A stretch of DNA of 64,000 nt from Pseudomonas sp. LBUM920 (lineage in GTDB: Bacteria > Pseudomonadota > Gammaproteobacteria > Pseudomonadales > Pseudomonadaceae), in the NCBI RefSeq assembly GCF_003852315.1, contig NZ_CP027762.1, positions 2,833,501-2,897,500 on the forward strand. Reading direction: 5' to 3'. Within the stretch, counting starts at the first letter, position 1; every line of letters begins with the position of its first letter. This document shows positions 44,801 through 52,528 of the stretch, piece by piece. The position numbers and the translations under genes are program-made. The notes under the pieces are model-generated. The model worked only from the letters and a program-made list of their open reading frames with translations, made no database searches and was not told the origin of the DNA.

Positions 44801-44916
44801 AGATCCTGACCCTTTACACCACCCCGGTGGTTTACCTCTATCTTGACCGCGCGCGCCACCGCTTCAACGCCTGGCGCGGCGTGCGTACCGATGCTGCCTT
44901 GGACACTGCGCTATGA
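41809..44916 (+). CDS. muxC: RND permease MuxC (MdtC-like)
   Basis: A 1035-residue RND transporter. The TM4 Asp401-Asp402 pair (ATGLVVDDAIVVLENI) is intact. It is clearly related to MuxB, with the same length and start (MNLSGPFIRRPVATMLLSLA), but diverged enough that the pair is an old duplication. By analogy with MdtB/MdtC, one permease may mainly transport protons and the other bind drugs; which one cannot be read here. Confidence 0.94.
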   Translation: MNLSGPFIRRPVATMLLSLAIMLLGGVSFNLLPVSPLPQIDFPVIVVSASLPGASPEVMASTVATPLERSFGAIAGITTMSSSSSQGSTRVILAFDSDRDINGAAREVQAAINASRNLLPSGMRSMPTYKKINPSQAPIMVLSLTSDVLQKGELYDLASTILSQSLSQVPGVGEVQIGGSSLPAVRIELEPKALDQYGVALDDVRNTIANANQRRPKGSLEDSERNWQIQANDQLEKAKDYEPLLIRYQNGAALRLGDVAKISDGVEDRYNSGFFNNDSAVLLVINRQSGANIIETVRQIKAQLPALQAVLPSSVKLNLAMDRSPVITATLHEAEMTLLIAVALVVLVVYLFLGNFRASLIPTLAVPVSLVGTFAVMYLFGFSLNNFSLMALILATGLVVDDAIVVLENISRHIDDGVPPMKAAYLGAQEVGFTLLSMNVSLVAVFLSILFMGGIVTNLFREFSITLSAAIIVSLIVSLTLTPMLCARWLKPHIKGHMSGLQRWSHRINERMVAVYATSLDWVLRHRRLTLLSLLLTVGVNIALYVVVPKTFMPQQDTGQLIGFVRGDDGLSFNVMQPKMETFRKAVLKDPAVLSVAGFIGGNNGTNNAVMLVRLKPIAERKISAQAVIERIRKEVPLVPGGRLFLMADQDLQFGGSRDQTSAQYSYILQSGDLAALRLWYPKVVAALRELPELTAIDAREGRGAAQVTLVVDRDQAKRLGIDMSMVTAVLNNAYSQRQISTIYDSLNQYQVVMEVNPKYAQDPITLNQMQVITSTGARVPLSTIAHYENSLADDRVSHEGQFASENIAFDMSPGVTVEQGTAAIERAIAKVGLPEDVIAKMAGTADAFAATQKGQPFMILGALVAVYLVLGILYESYIHPLTILSTLPSAGVGALLSIYLLGGEFSLISLLGLFLLIGVVKKNAILMIDLALQLERHDGMSPLESIRSACLLRLRPILMTTLAAILGALPLLLGSGDGAEMRQPLGLTIIGGLVFSQILTLYTTPVVYLYLDRARHRFNAWRGVRTDAALDTAL

Positions 44917-46382
44917 GCGATTCAACCTTGACCCAATTGGCCATGAGCATGCCCCGTGGTTTGCGCGTTGCCAGCCTCCTGCTGTGTGGCGCATTGCTCA
45001 GCGCTTGCGCCATCGGGCCTGACTACAAACGCCCGGATGTCATCGAGCCGGTGCAGTTCAAAGAAGCCCAGGGCTGGAGCCAGGCCACGCCCAGCGATTC
45101 GCTGGCGCGGGGCGCCTGGTGGGAGCTGTACGGCGACCGCCAGCTGAATGACCTGGTGACGCGCCTGAACAACGCCAACCAGACCGTGGCCCAGGCCGAA
45201 GCGCGTTTCCGTCAGGCCCAGGCCCAGGTGCGCAGCGCGCGCGGTGCGTTCTTTCCAACGGTGGACCTGAGTGCCGGAAAAACCCGCGCGAGCCAGGGCA
45301 CCGGCAGCAGTAACGCCAGCCTGAGCAGTTCCAGCAGCGGTATCCGCGACACCCTCAACGCGCAACTGGGCGTGAGTTGGGAAGCAGATGTGTGGGGCAA
45401 ATTGCGTCGCGGTCTGGAAGCCAATGAAGCCACGGCCGAGGCCAGCTCGGCGGATTTGGCGGCGATGCGCTTGAGCCAGCAATCGGAGCTGGTGCAGGAC
45501 TACTTGCAACTGCGTGTCATGGATGAACAGACGCGGTTGTTGCAAGCCACGCTGGACACGTATCAGCGTTCGCTGCAAATGACCGAAAACCAATACCGCG
45601 CCGGTGTGTCCGGCAAGGATGCGATCGCTCAGGCGCAAACTCAGCTCAAGACCACCCAGGCCAGCCTGATCGACTTGATCTGGCAGCGGGCTCAGTTGGA
45701 AAACGCCATCGCGGTGTTGATCGGCGAGGCACCGGCCAACTTCAACCTGGCGGTGAGCAAAGATATTCCAGCGTTGCCGCAGATTCCCGTGAGCCTGCCG
45801 TCGCAACTGTTGGAGCGCCGTCCGGACATTGCCTCGGCTGAGCGCGCGGTGATCGCTGCAAACGCAAATATCGGTGTGGCCAAGGCGGCTTATTATCCGG
45901 ATTTGACCTTGAGTCTGGCGGGCGGCTATTCCAGCAGCACCTACGCCGACTGGATCAGCTTGCCGAACCGCTTCTGGTCGGTGGGGCCGAAGTTGGCGAT
46001 GACGTTGTTCGACGGTGGGCAGCGTTCGGCGGAGGTCGATCGCAGCGTGGCCTCCTATGACGAGACGGTAGCCAAGTATCGCCAGACGGTGCTGGATGGT
46101 TTTCGCGAGGTGGAAAACTACATGGTGCAGTTGAAGGTGCTGGAGGACGAGGCGGTCGTCAGCAATGAAGCGCTGGAAGCTGCGCGCGAATCGCTGCGGT
46201 TGACGCAGAATCAGTACAAGGCCGGGTTGATTGCGTATCTGGATGTCGTCACGGTGCAGGCTACGGCCCTGAGCAATGAGCGGACTGTACTGACGTTGTT
46301 GCAGACGCGGTTGGTGGCCAGTGTGCAGTTGATTGCGGCGCTGGGCGGTGGATGGGATGGGCAGGTAGCGTTCAAGGAGTGA
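44913..46382 (+). CDS. opmB: outer-membrane efflux channel OpmB (OprM family)
   Basis: A 489-residue outer-membrane factor. It starts with a lipoprotein signal ending in LLSACA (Cys at about residue 32), then GPDYKRPDV as in OprM/NodT lipoproteins. Two structural repeats with long alpha-helical barrels are visible (QTVAQAEARFRQAQAQVRSARG and the later counterpart GVAKAAYYPDLTLSLAGGY). Its start overlaps the muxC stop as ATGA. It completes the tripartite pump and could also serve the adaptor-permease pair at 3.6-7.9 kb. Confidence 0.92.
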   Translation: MSDSTLTQLAMSMPRGLRVASLLLCGALLSACAIGPDYKRPDVIEPVQFKEAQGWSQATPSDSLARGAWWELYGDRQLNDLVTRLNNANQTVAQAEARFRQAQAQVRSARGAFFPTVDLSAGKTRASQGTGSSNASLSSSSSGIRDTLNAQLGVSWEADVWGKLRRGLEANEATAEASSADLAAMRLSQQSELVQDYLQLRVMDEQTRLLQATLDTYQRSLQMTENQYRAGVSGKDAIAQAQTQLKTTQASLIDLIWQRAQLENAIAVLIGEAPANFNLAVSKDIPALPQIPVSLPSQLLERRPDIASAERAVIAANANIGVAKAAYYPDLTLSLAGGYSSSTYADWISLPNRFWSVGPKLAMTLFDGGQRSAEVDRSVASYDETVAKYRQTVLDGFREVENYMVQLKVLEDEAVVSNEALEAARESLRLTQNQYKAGLIAYLDVVTVQATALSNERTVLTLLQTRLVASVQLIAALGGGWDGQVAFKE

Positions 46383-46415
46383 TTGAGCAACTGTCCGTTG
46401 CTGCCATCTGCAGGG

Positions 46416-46436
46416 GGGAGGGGGCAAGCCCCTCCC
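46416..46436. other. 8-bp stem-loop after opmB
   Basis: GGGAGGGG, loop GCAAG, CCCCTCCC, resembling half of a type C REP. No T-run follows, so it is more likely an orphan REP or mRNA 3' stabiliser than an intrinsic terminator. The rest of the gap (46437-46628) shows no gene. Confidence 0.5.
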
Positions 46437-46628
46437 GGAGCCGAAGACGTCGATACAGACGCAACTTCAACCCCCCGAGCACCGCAATATTAAGCCAGTA
46501 GATTGACGTCAAAACGCCACTAGTGGCCCCATGATAATTAATCAACGCGCCCATAATTATTCTCGCTACAATCGCCCGCTTTGCCACTTGGCACGGGCGC
46601 TCCAGGCCCGTCAGTTCTGAGAAATTCC

Positions 46629-48725
46629 ATGCTGATCGGTAGCTATTCCCCCTCCTTGGTCGTGATTTCCCTGTTCGTCGCGATCCTGGCGTCCTACACC
46701 GCGCTGGACCTCGCCGGCCGTCTTGCGACCGCCCGGGGCCGCGCCGTGTATGTGTGGATGACGGGCGGCGCATTGGCGATGGGCGTAGGCGTGTGGTCCA
46801 TGCACTTTATCGGCATGTTGGCCTTGCGCCTGCCGTTTGCCCTCGGGTTTGACCTGGGCATTACCGCGCTGTCCCTGCTGATCGCCGTGTTGTCCAGCGG
46901 CTTTGCCTTATGGCTGGTCAGCCAGCCACGCCTGCCGGCGTGGCAACTGGCGTTCGGTGCGCTGATTATGGGCGCGGGCATCAGCAGCATGCACTACACC
47001 GGCATGGCCGCGATGCGCATGACGCCGGGCATCGACTACGACCCGACCCTGTTCGGCGCTTCATTGTTGATCGCGGTCGTCGCGTCCGGCGCTGCGCTGT
47101 GGATCGCCTTCAACTTGCGTCGCAGCACGCCTTACGTACGCCTGGCACGCGGTGGCGCAGCCGTGGTGATGGGCATTGCAATCGTGGGCATGCACTACAC
47201 CGGCATGGCTGCCGCGCGCTTTGATGACAACAGCTTCTGCGGCGCCGCACTGACGGGCCTGAGTGGCAAGGGCCTGGACAACCTGGTGCTGGTGACCACG
47301 CTGGCGGTATTGATCATCGCGTTGCTGACTTCGTTGCTTGACGCTCGCCTGGAGGCGCGCACCGCCGTACTCGCCGACTCCCTGACCCTGGCCAACCAGG
47401 AACTGACGCACCTGGCCCTGCACGACATGCTCACCGGCCTGCCCAATCGCACGTTGCTCGCCGACCGTATTCAGCAAGCCATTCAGGCGGTGAAGGAGCA
47501 GGGCGGTTGCTTTGCCCTGATGTTTATCGACCTGGATGGGTTCAAACCGGTCAACGATGCGTTTGGTCACCACATGGGTGACCAGTTGTTGCGCGAGGTG
47601 GGCCTGCGCTTGCGCGAAGACCTGCGCGGCCATGACACGTTGGCCCGTATCGGCGGGGACGAGTTTGTGTTGCTGGTGCAATTGACGCAGCCGGACGACG
47701 CCGTCGGCCTCGCCGAACGTCAGGTCGGCCTGATCAACCGTGCCTTCAAGGTTGCCGAGCATGAACTGAAAATCTCCGCCAGCATCGGTATCGCGCTGTT
47801 TCCGGGCAACGGCAGCAACCCGCAAGAGTTGTTGATGAACGCCGACGCCGCCATGTACCACGCCAAGGGCATGGGCAAGAACGGCTACAGTTTCTTCGAT
47901 GTGTCGATGAACACCAACGCGCGCAAGCAGTTGCAGTTATTGCAGGACCTGCGCAACGCCCTCGAGCACGAGCAATTTTGTCTGTATTACCAGCCCAAGT
48001 TCGATGCGGTGAGCGGCATCCCGGTCGGCGCCGAAGCCTTGCTGCGCTGGGAGCATCCGCAGCAGGGGCTGTTGTTGCCTGCGACGTTTATCGACCTGGC
48101 GGAAAAGACCGGTTTGATCATTCCTATCGGCGAGTGGGTATTGAACGAAGCCTGTCGTCAGATGCGTCTGTGGTATGCGCAGGGCTATGAAGACTGGCGC
48201 ATTGCGGTAAACCTCTCGGCCTTGCAGTTTTGCCATGCCGGGCTGGTCAAGAGTGTTGCCGCAGCCCTGGACCGTCACCAGCTGCCGGCCAATAGCCTGA
48301 CCCTGGAAATTACCGAAACCACTGCCATGAGTGACGCCGACGCGAGCATGACGGTGTTGCAGCAGTTGTCGGACATGGGCGTTGATCTGTCCATCGATGA
48401 CTTCGGCACCGGCTATTCGAGCCTGATGTACCTCAAGCGCCTGCCCGCCAATGAGCTGAAGATCGATCGCGGGTTTGTCCGCGACCTGGAACACGACAGC
48501 GACGATGCCGCCATCGTTTCGGCCATCGTCGCCCTCGGTCAGGCCCTGGGGCTGCGGATTGTCGCCGAGGGCGTGGAGACCGATGTGCAGCAGAGTTTCC
48601 TCACCCGCCTGGGGTGCAACTCGCTGCAAGGCTATCTGCTGGGGCATCCCTTGCCGGCTGACGGTTTCATGGCCGATATCCAGCGTGCCGAAGAGGCGGT
48701 AGCGCCTGACAAAAGCCGTGCGTGA
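46629..48725 (+). CDS. mucR: MHYT-GGDEF-EAL cyclic-di-GMP protein (MucR-like)
   Basis: A 698-residue inner-membrane protein. The N-terminal MHYT sensor has about seven TM helices with three motifs: MHFIGM (58-63), MHYTGM (121-126) and MHYTGM (188-193), thought to bind copper and sense O2, CO or NO. The diguanylate cyclase has an intact GGDEF (342-346) and an I-site RGHD (333-336). The EAL domain has EAL (469-471) and DDFGTGYSSL. Both enzymatic sites therefore look complete. The intact GGDEF favours MucR (alginate, biofilm dispersal) over NbdA, which has AGDEF. Start at 46629; no strong Shine-Dalgarno. Confidence 0.88.
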   Translation: MLIGSYSPSLVVISLFVAILASYTALDLAGRLATARGRAVYVWMTGGALAMGVGVWSMHFIGMLALRLPFALGFDLGITALSLLIAVLSSGFALWLVSQPRLPAWQLAFGALIMGAGISSMHYTGMAAMRMTPGIDYDPTLFGASLLIAVVASGAALWIAFNLRRSTPYVRLARGGAAVVMGIAIVGMHYTGMAAARFDDNSFCGAALTGLSGKGLDNLVLVTTLAVLIIALLTSLLDARLEARTAVLADSLTLANQELTHLALHDMLTGLPNRTLLADRIQQAIQAVKEQGGCFALMFIDLDGFKPVNDAFGHHMGDQLLREVGLRLREDLRGHDTLARIGGDEFVLLVQLTQPDDAVGLAERQVGLINRAFKVAEHELKISASIGIALFPGNGSNPQELLMNADAAMYHAKGMGKNGYSFFDVSMNTNARKQLQLLQDLRNALEHEQFCLYYQPKFDAVSGIPVGAEALLRWEHPQQGLLLPATFIDLAEKTGLIIPIGEWVLNEACRQMRLWYAQGYEDWRIAVNLSALQFCHAGLVKSVAAALDRHQLPANSLTLEITETTAMSDADASMTVLQQLSDMGVDLSIDDFGTGYSSLMYLKRLPANELKIDRGFVRDLEHDSDDAAIVSAIVALGQALGLRIVAEGVETDVQQSFLTRLGCNSLQGYLLGHPLPADGFMADIQRAEEAVAPDKSRA

Positions 48726-48779
48726 CGAGTATTCTTGGCCCCAACCCTAAACATCAGGTTGAGTCAGGAGACCGCACGC

Positions 48780-49526
48780 ATGGACAAAGTCGTCATCATC
48801 ACTGGGGGCAGCCGCGGCATCGGCGCCGAGACGGCATTGCTGGCCGCTCGCGAGGGTTACCGCATCTGCATCAACTATCAGTCCGACGAAAACGCCGCCC
48901 ATAGCGTGCTCGAACAGGTTCGCGCCCTCGGCGCCCAGGCGATTGCAGTGCGTGCGGACGTCAGCATCGAAGATGAAGTGGTCGCGCTGTTCGGTCGCGT
49001 GGATGCCGAGCTGGGCCGCGTCACCGCGCTGGTGAACAACGCCGGCACCGTGGGGCATAAGTCGCGGGTCGACGAGATGTCCGAATTCCGCATCCTCAAG
49101 ATCATGAAAACCAACGTGCTCGGGCCGATCCTGTGCGCCAAGCATGCGGTGCTGCGCATGTCGCCAAGGCATGGCGGGCAGGGTGGCAGTATCGTCAACG
49201 TGTCGTCAGTGGCGGCGCGCCTGGGTTCGCCGGGTGAATACGTCGACTATGCCGCCTCCAAGGGAGCACTGGACACCTTCACGCTGGGGCTGTCGAAAGA
49301 AGTTGCCGGTGAAGGGATCCGCGTTAACGCCGTGCGGCCCGGCTATATCTTTACCGACTTCCACGCCCTGAGTGGTGATCCGGACCGGGTCAGCAAACTT
49401 GAATCCGGCATTCCGATGGCCCGTGGCGGGCGCCCGGACGAAGTGGCCGAGGCGATTATCTGGTTACTGTCGGACAAGGCCTCGTACACCACCGGCACCT
49501 TCCTGGACCTGGGCGGCGGTCGCTGA
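48780..49526 (+). CDS. short-chain dehydrogenase/reductase
   Basis: A 248-residue classical SDR oxidoreductase. The cofactor motif TGGSRGIG is at 8-15, NNAG at 86-89, catalytic Ser142/143, Tyr157 and Lys161 (YAASK). The Gly-rich motif followed by Ser-Arg suggests NADP(H). The ATG at 48780 has GGAG 9 bases upstream. It lies 54 bases after mucR, possibly co-transcribed. Substrate unknown. Confidence 0.88.
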   Translation: MDKVVIITGGSRGIGAETALLAAREGYRICINYQSDENAAHSVLEQVRALGAQAIAVRADVSIEDEVVALFGRVDAELGRVTALVNNAGTVGHKSRVDEMSEFRILKIMKTNVLGPILCAKHAVLRMSPRHGGQGGSIVNVSSVAARLGSPGEYVDYAASKGALDTFTLGLSKEVAGEGIRVNAVRPGYIFTDFHALSGDPDRVSKLESGIPMARGGRPDEVAEAIIWLLSDKASYTTGTFLDLGGGR

Positions 49527-49583
49527 TCACCGCTGTTGGCCGGCTGTTGAGTGAGGCACCCAAGGGGCGCCTCACGGTGACGT

Positions 49584-50279
49584 TCAGGGCAGCTTGATCT
49601 GATACGCCGCCAACTGGGCCTTGTGTTGCGCCTCCACCGAGCTTGGGTCGACGCGTTTGGCGAACTGGGTCAAGTCGCGTCGAGCGTTTTCCTTGTCGCC
49701 CAGTCGGTCGTAAGCCAGCGCTCGCTGGTAGTAGGCCCACGCGTAGTCAGGCTGTTTGATCAGTCCGGCGCTGTAGGCTTCGGCGGCTTCGCGGTACTGG
49801 CCGAGGTCGTAGAGCGCCAGGCCCAAATGATAGAACGTCGGCATGTTGAACCCGGCGCCTTTGCCATTCTCACCCAGGCCGGCATCCAGATTGGACTGCA
49901 CCAGTTCGAGGGCTTTTTGCGGGTTGCCATTGAGGCGGTACAGGTAGCTCAGTTCCAGGGTCGCACGCGGTTCGGGGTGCGGGTTGGTGGCGATGGATTT
50001 TTCGCGTGCGCTGATGGCTTGCGGATACTGCTTGAGGTTTGTGTAGGCCACTGACTGCAACAGGTACACGGTGCTCTTGATTTTGGGCGGCAGGGTGTTC
50101 TTCGTCAGGCACAGCTCTGACTCTTGAATCACCTGCTGATTTTGCTCGGCTCTCATGGCCTTGCTGGTGTTGACGCAATGCTGCAGGTTGAGTTCGGCGG
50201 GGGTTGGCTGGTGCGCGCAACCGGTGACAACTGCGGCAACGGCCAGCAGGGCGAAACCACGAATAGAGGCGTTAGGCAT
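49584..50279 (-). CDS. TPR-repeat lipoprotein
   Basis: A 231-residue protein with a lipoprotein signal (lipobox VTGC, Cys at about 21) and three to four tetratricopeptide repeats (PPKIKSTVYLLQSVAYTNLKQYPQAISAREKS, PTFYHLGLALYDLGQYREAAEAYSAGL and PDYAWAYYQRALAYDRLGDKENARRDL). Likely a scaffold in the periplasm attached to the outer membrane. It follows the 221-residue secreted protein gene by 6 bases, so the two form an operon. Partner unknown. Confidence 0.85.
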   Translation of the reverse strand: MPNASIRGFALLAVAAVVTGCAHQPTPAELNLQHCVNTSKAMRAEQNQQVIQESELCLTKNTLPPKIKSTVYLLQSVAYTNLKQYPQAISAREKSIATNPHPEPRATLELSYLYRLNGNPQKALELVQSNLDAGLGENGKGAGFNMPTFYHLGLALYDLGQYREAAEAYSAGLIKQPDYAWAYYQRALAYDRLGDKENARRDLTQFAKRVDPSSVEAQHKAQLAAYQIKLP

Positions 50280-50285
50280 GCTTGG

Positions 50286-50951
50286 TCAGTCCAGCAGATT
50301 GGCGTTGAGGTCGGGGCGATAGACTTGCAGCAGGGCAGGCGTGACGGTGCCTTGCAAGGAGCAGAAGATCTTCGTACGCCCCTCGGTCGGACCTTTTTCC
50401 AGGCTCAGCGTACGCTCTACAAAGCCAAAGGGCGTGGCCACGCCCGGTCCCGCCAAACCTTCGGTGCGCCATTGGCCGATCGGGTCGCCTACCCGGCGAA
50501 TATCGGCGCGGCTGACGCTGCCTCGTTCTGCTACCAGACGTGCGTGGTCGGCGATCAAAGGCTTGAGGTGCTCGGCAACATCGCTCACCGAACCTTCGGC
50601 GACGAATCCCCAGAACAGCAAATTGCCGACATTGGGCAGCGACATGGCTTCATTGTGATACCCCACAAGGCGCACGCCGTTGACCATCAGCGGTTGCTCA
50701 AAGGCCTGATAGCGACCACCTTCCTGCAGTGGGTTCATGACCAATGGAGCGCTGACGTTGCCCTGTTTGGCCACGCGCAGGGTGCCGGCGGGCAGGGAAG
50801 CGGTGTTGAGGGTTTCGAAAAAGCGTGCGTCACAGCGGGAGAAATCGCTGAACAGCTGATCAGGGGTGGCGGCAGTGGTTTGGCCCAGGGCCTGGCTGGC
50901 AAGCGCCAGCAAGCAAAGGGCGGATAACAGTGGGCGAAGCATCGGCGTCAT
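50286..50951 (-). CDS. secreted protein of unknown function
   Basis: A 221-residue protein with a signal peptide (cleavage after ALG, about residue 23) and no family I recognise. Two Cys remain in the mature protein (SRCDARFFETL and IFCSLQGTV). ATGs at 50951 and 50942 are both possible. It is the first gene of a two-gene unit with the TPR lipoprotein, suggesting a joint periplasmic or outer-membrane role. Confidence 0.75.
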   Translation of the reverse strand: MTPMLRPLLSALCLLALASQALGQTTAATPDQLFSDFSRCDARFFETLNTASLPAGTLRVAKQGNVSAPLVMNPLQEGGRYQAFEQPLMVNGVRLVGYHNEAMSLPNVGNLLFWGFVAEGSVSDVAEHLKPLIADHARLVAERGSVSRADIRRVGDPIGQWRTEGLAGPGVATPFGFVERTLSLEKGPTEGRTKIFCSLQGTVTPALLQVYRPDLNANLLD

Positions 50952-51045
50952 CCATGAGCGTTGAGGGGCGGCGAGTGTAACAAGGCTGAAACGTCTTCGC
51001 TAACCGGAGGGGCGTTGCCCGACGGTCTGGCTGCGGCGAGCCTGT

Positions 51046-52455
51046 TCAAAACGAGCGCACGATCCGCCCCAGCGTTTCCATCGCTTTCTCCGACGCCTCG
51101 GTCCACGGGCTGCCGTAATTCAAGCGGATGCAATTTCTGAAGCGCTGGGTCGCCGAGAAAATCGGCCCCGGCGCAATGCTGATGCCTTGGGCCAGGGCCA
51201 TCTGGAATAACTTCAGCGAGTCGGTTTGCTCCGGCAGTTCGAGCCACAAAAAATACCCGCCAGCCGGCTGGCTGACCCGTGTCTGGGCCGGGAAATAGCG
51301 GGCGATGGCCGCCAGCATCGCGCTTTGCTGTTCTTCCAGGGCATAGCGCAACTTGCGCAAATGGCGGTCATAACCGCCGTGTTGCAGGTAGTCGGCAATC
51401 GCCGCCTGCGCCGGCATTGATGGGCACAACGAGGTCATCAGCTTCAAGCGCTCGACCTTCTGCGCATAGCGCCCGGCGGCCACCCAGCCAACGCGGTAAC
51501 CCGGGGCCAGGCTTTTGGCAAAGGAGCCGCAGTGCATCACCAGGCCTTCGGTGTCGAAGGCCTTGGCCGGTTTGGGCGCTTGCTGCCCGTAATACAACTC
51601 GGCGTACACGTCGTCTTCGATCAGCGGCACCTGGTGACTGCGCAGCAGTTCCACCAACGCCTGCTTTTTGGCCTCCGGCAGGGTTGCGCCCATCGGGTTC
51701 TGGAAGCTGGTCATGGTCCAGCAGGCCTTGATCGGGTAGCGCTCAAGGCTTTGCGCCAAGGCGTTGAGGTCGATGCCGTCGCGTGGGTGCACCGGAATTT
51801 CCACGGCCTTGAGCTTCAGACGTTCGAGCACCTGCAGGCAGGCATAAAACGCCGGCGCTTCGATGGCTACCAGATCGCCCGGCTCGGTCACGGCCTGCAG
51901 GCACAGGTTCAGGGCTTCGAGCGCGCCGTTGGTGATCAGCAACTCTTCCATCGGCAGCATCAGGCCGCCAACCATGTAACGCAGGGCAATTTGCCTGCGC
52001 AGCTGCGGGTTGCCCGGTGACATGTCGGTCACGACCAGGCGTGGGTCCATTTCGCGGCTGGCACTGGCCAGCGAACGTGCCAGGCGTGGCAAAGGGAACA
52101 GCATCGGGCTGGGAAAGGCCGAACCGAAGGGGACGGTGTTGGGGTCTTTGATGGAGTCCAGTACCGAAAACACCAGTTCACTCACATCGACTTCGGTGGA
52201 TTCGTGCACATGCTCGCTCACCACCGGCTCGGAAAACGGGCTCGGTGCATGGGTGTTGACGAAGTAACCGGAGCGCGGCCGCGCGCGGATCAGCCCACGG
52301 CGTTCGAGCAGGTAATACGCCTGGAACACCGTGGACGGGCTGACGCCGTAGGTCTGGCTCGCATAGCGCACCGACGGCACGCGCTGGCCGGGCCCGAGCA
52401 CGCCGGAGCGGATCAGTTCTGCGATGTCATCGGCGAATTTTTCGTAGCGTTTCAT
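51046..52455 (-). CDS. MocR-type regulator (GntR HTH fused to aminotransferase domain)
   Basis: A 469-residue PLP-dependent transcription regulator. The winged helix-turn-helix spans 1-70 (GQRVPSVRYASQTYGVSPSTVFQAYYLLERRGLIRARPRSGYFV), the fold-type I aminotransferase domain about 105-469, with the PLP-binding Lys314 (GSFAKSLAPGYRVGW), Asp281/282 and Tyr284. Full length for MocR. Its target is not obvious: the neighbour genes (CcoG upstream, envelope proteins downstream) are not amino-acid metabolism genes. Confidence 0.9.
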   Translation of the reverse strand: MKRYEKFADDIAELIRSGVLGPGQRVPSVRYASQTYGVSPSTVFQAYYLLERRGLIRARPRSGYFVNTHAPSPFSEPVVSEHVHESTEVDVSELVFSVLDSIKDPNTVPFGSAFPSPMLFPLPRLARSLASASREMDPRLVVTDMSPGNPQLRRQIALRYMVGGLMLPMEELLITNGALEALNLCLQAVTEPGDLVAIEAPAFYACLQVLERLKLKAVEIPVHPRDGIDLNALAQSLERYPIKACWTMTSFQNPMGATLPEAKKQALVELLRSHQVPLIEDDVYAELYYGQQAPKPAKAFDTEGLVMHCGSFAKSLAPGYRVGWVAAGRYAQKVERLKLMTSLCPSMPAQAAIADYLQHGGYDRHLRKLRYALEEQQSAMLAAIARYFPAQTRVSQPAGGYFLWLELPEQTDSLKLFQMALAQGISIAPGPIFSATQRFRNCIRLNYGSPWTEASEKAMETLGRIVRSF

Positions 52456-52528
52456 GAAGACCTTAAAAACAGTTTTCTCATTATGAACACAGGGCAAACA
52501 GTGGCTGGGGGCCTGTGTCGGTTAGACC

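Noticed and set aside
46541..46572. TACAAT as -10 element for mucR
   Set aside because: No acceptable -35 hexamer at 16-18 bases upstream; too weak to report as a promoter.
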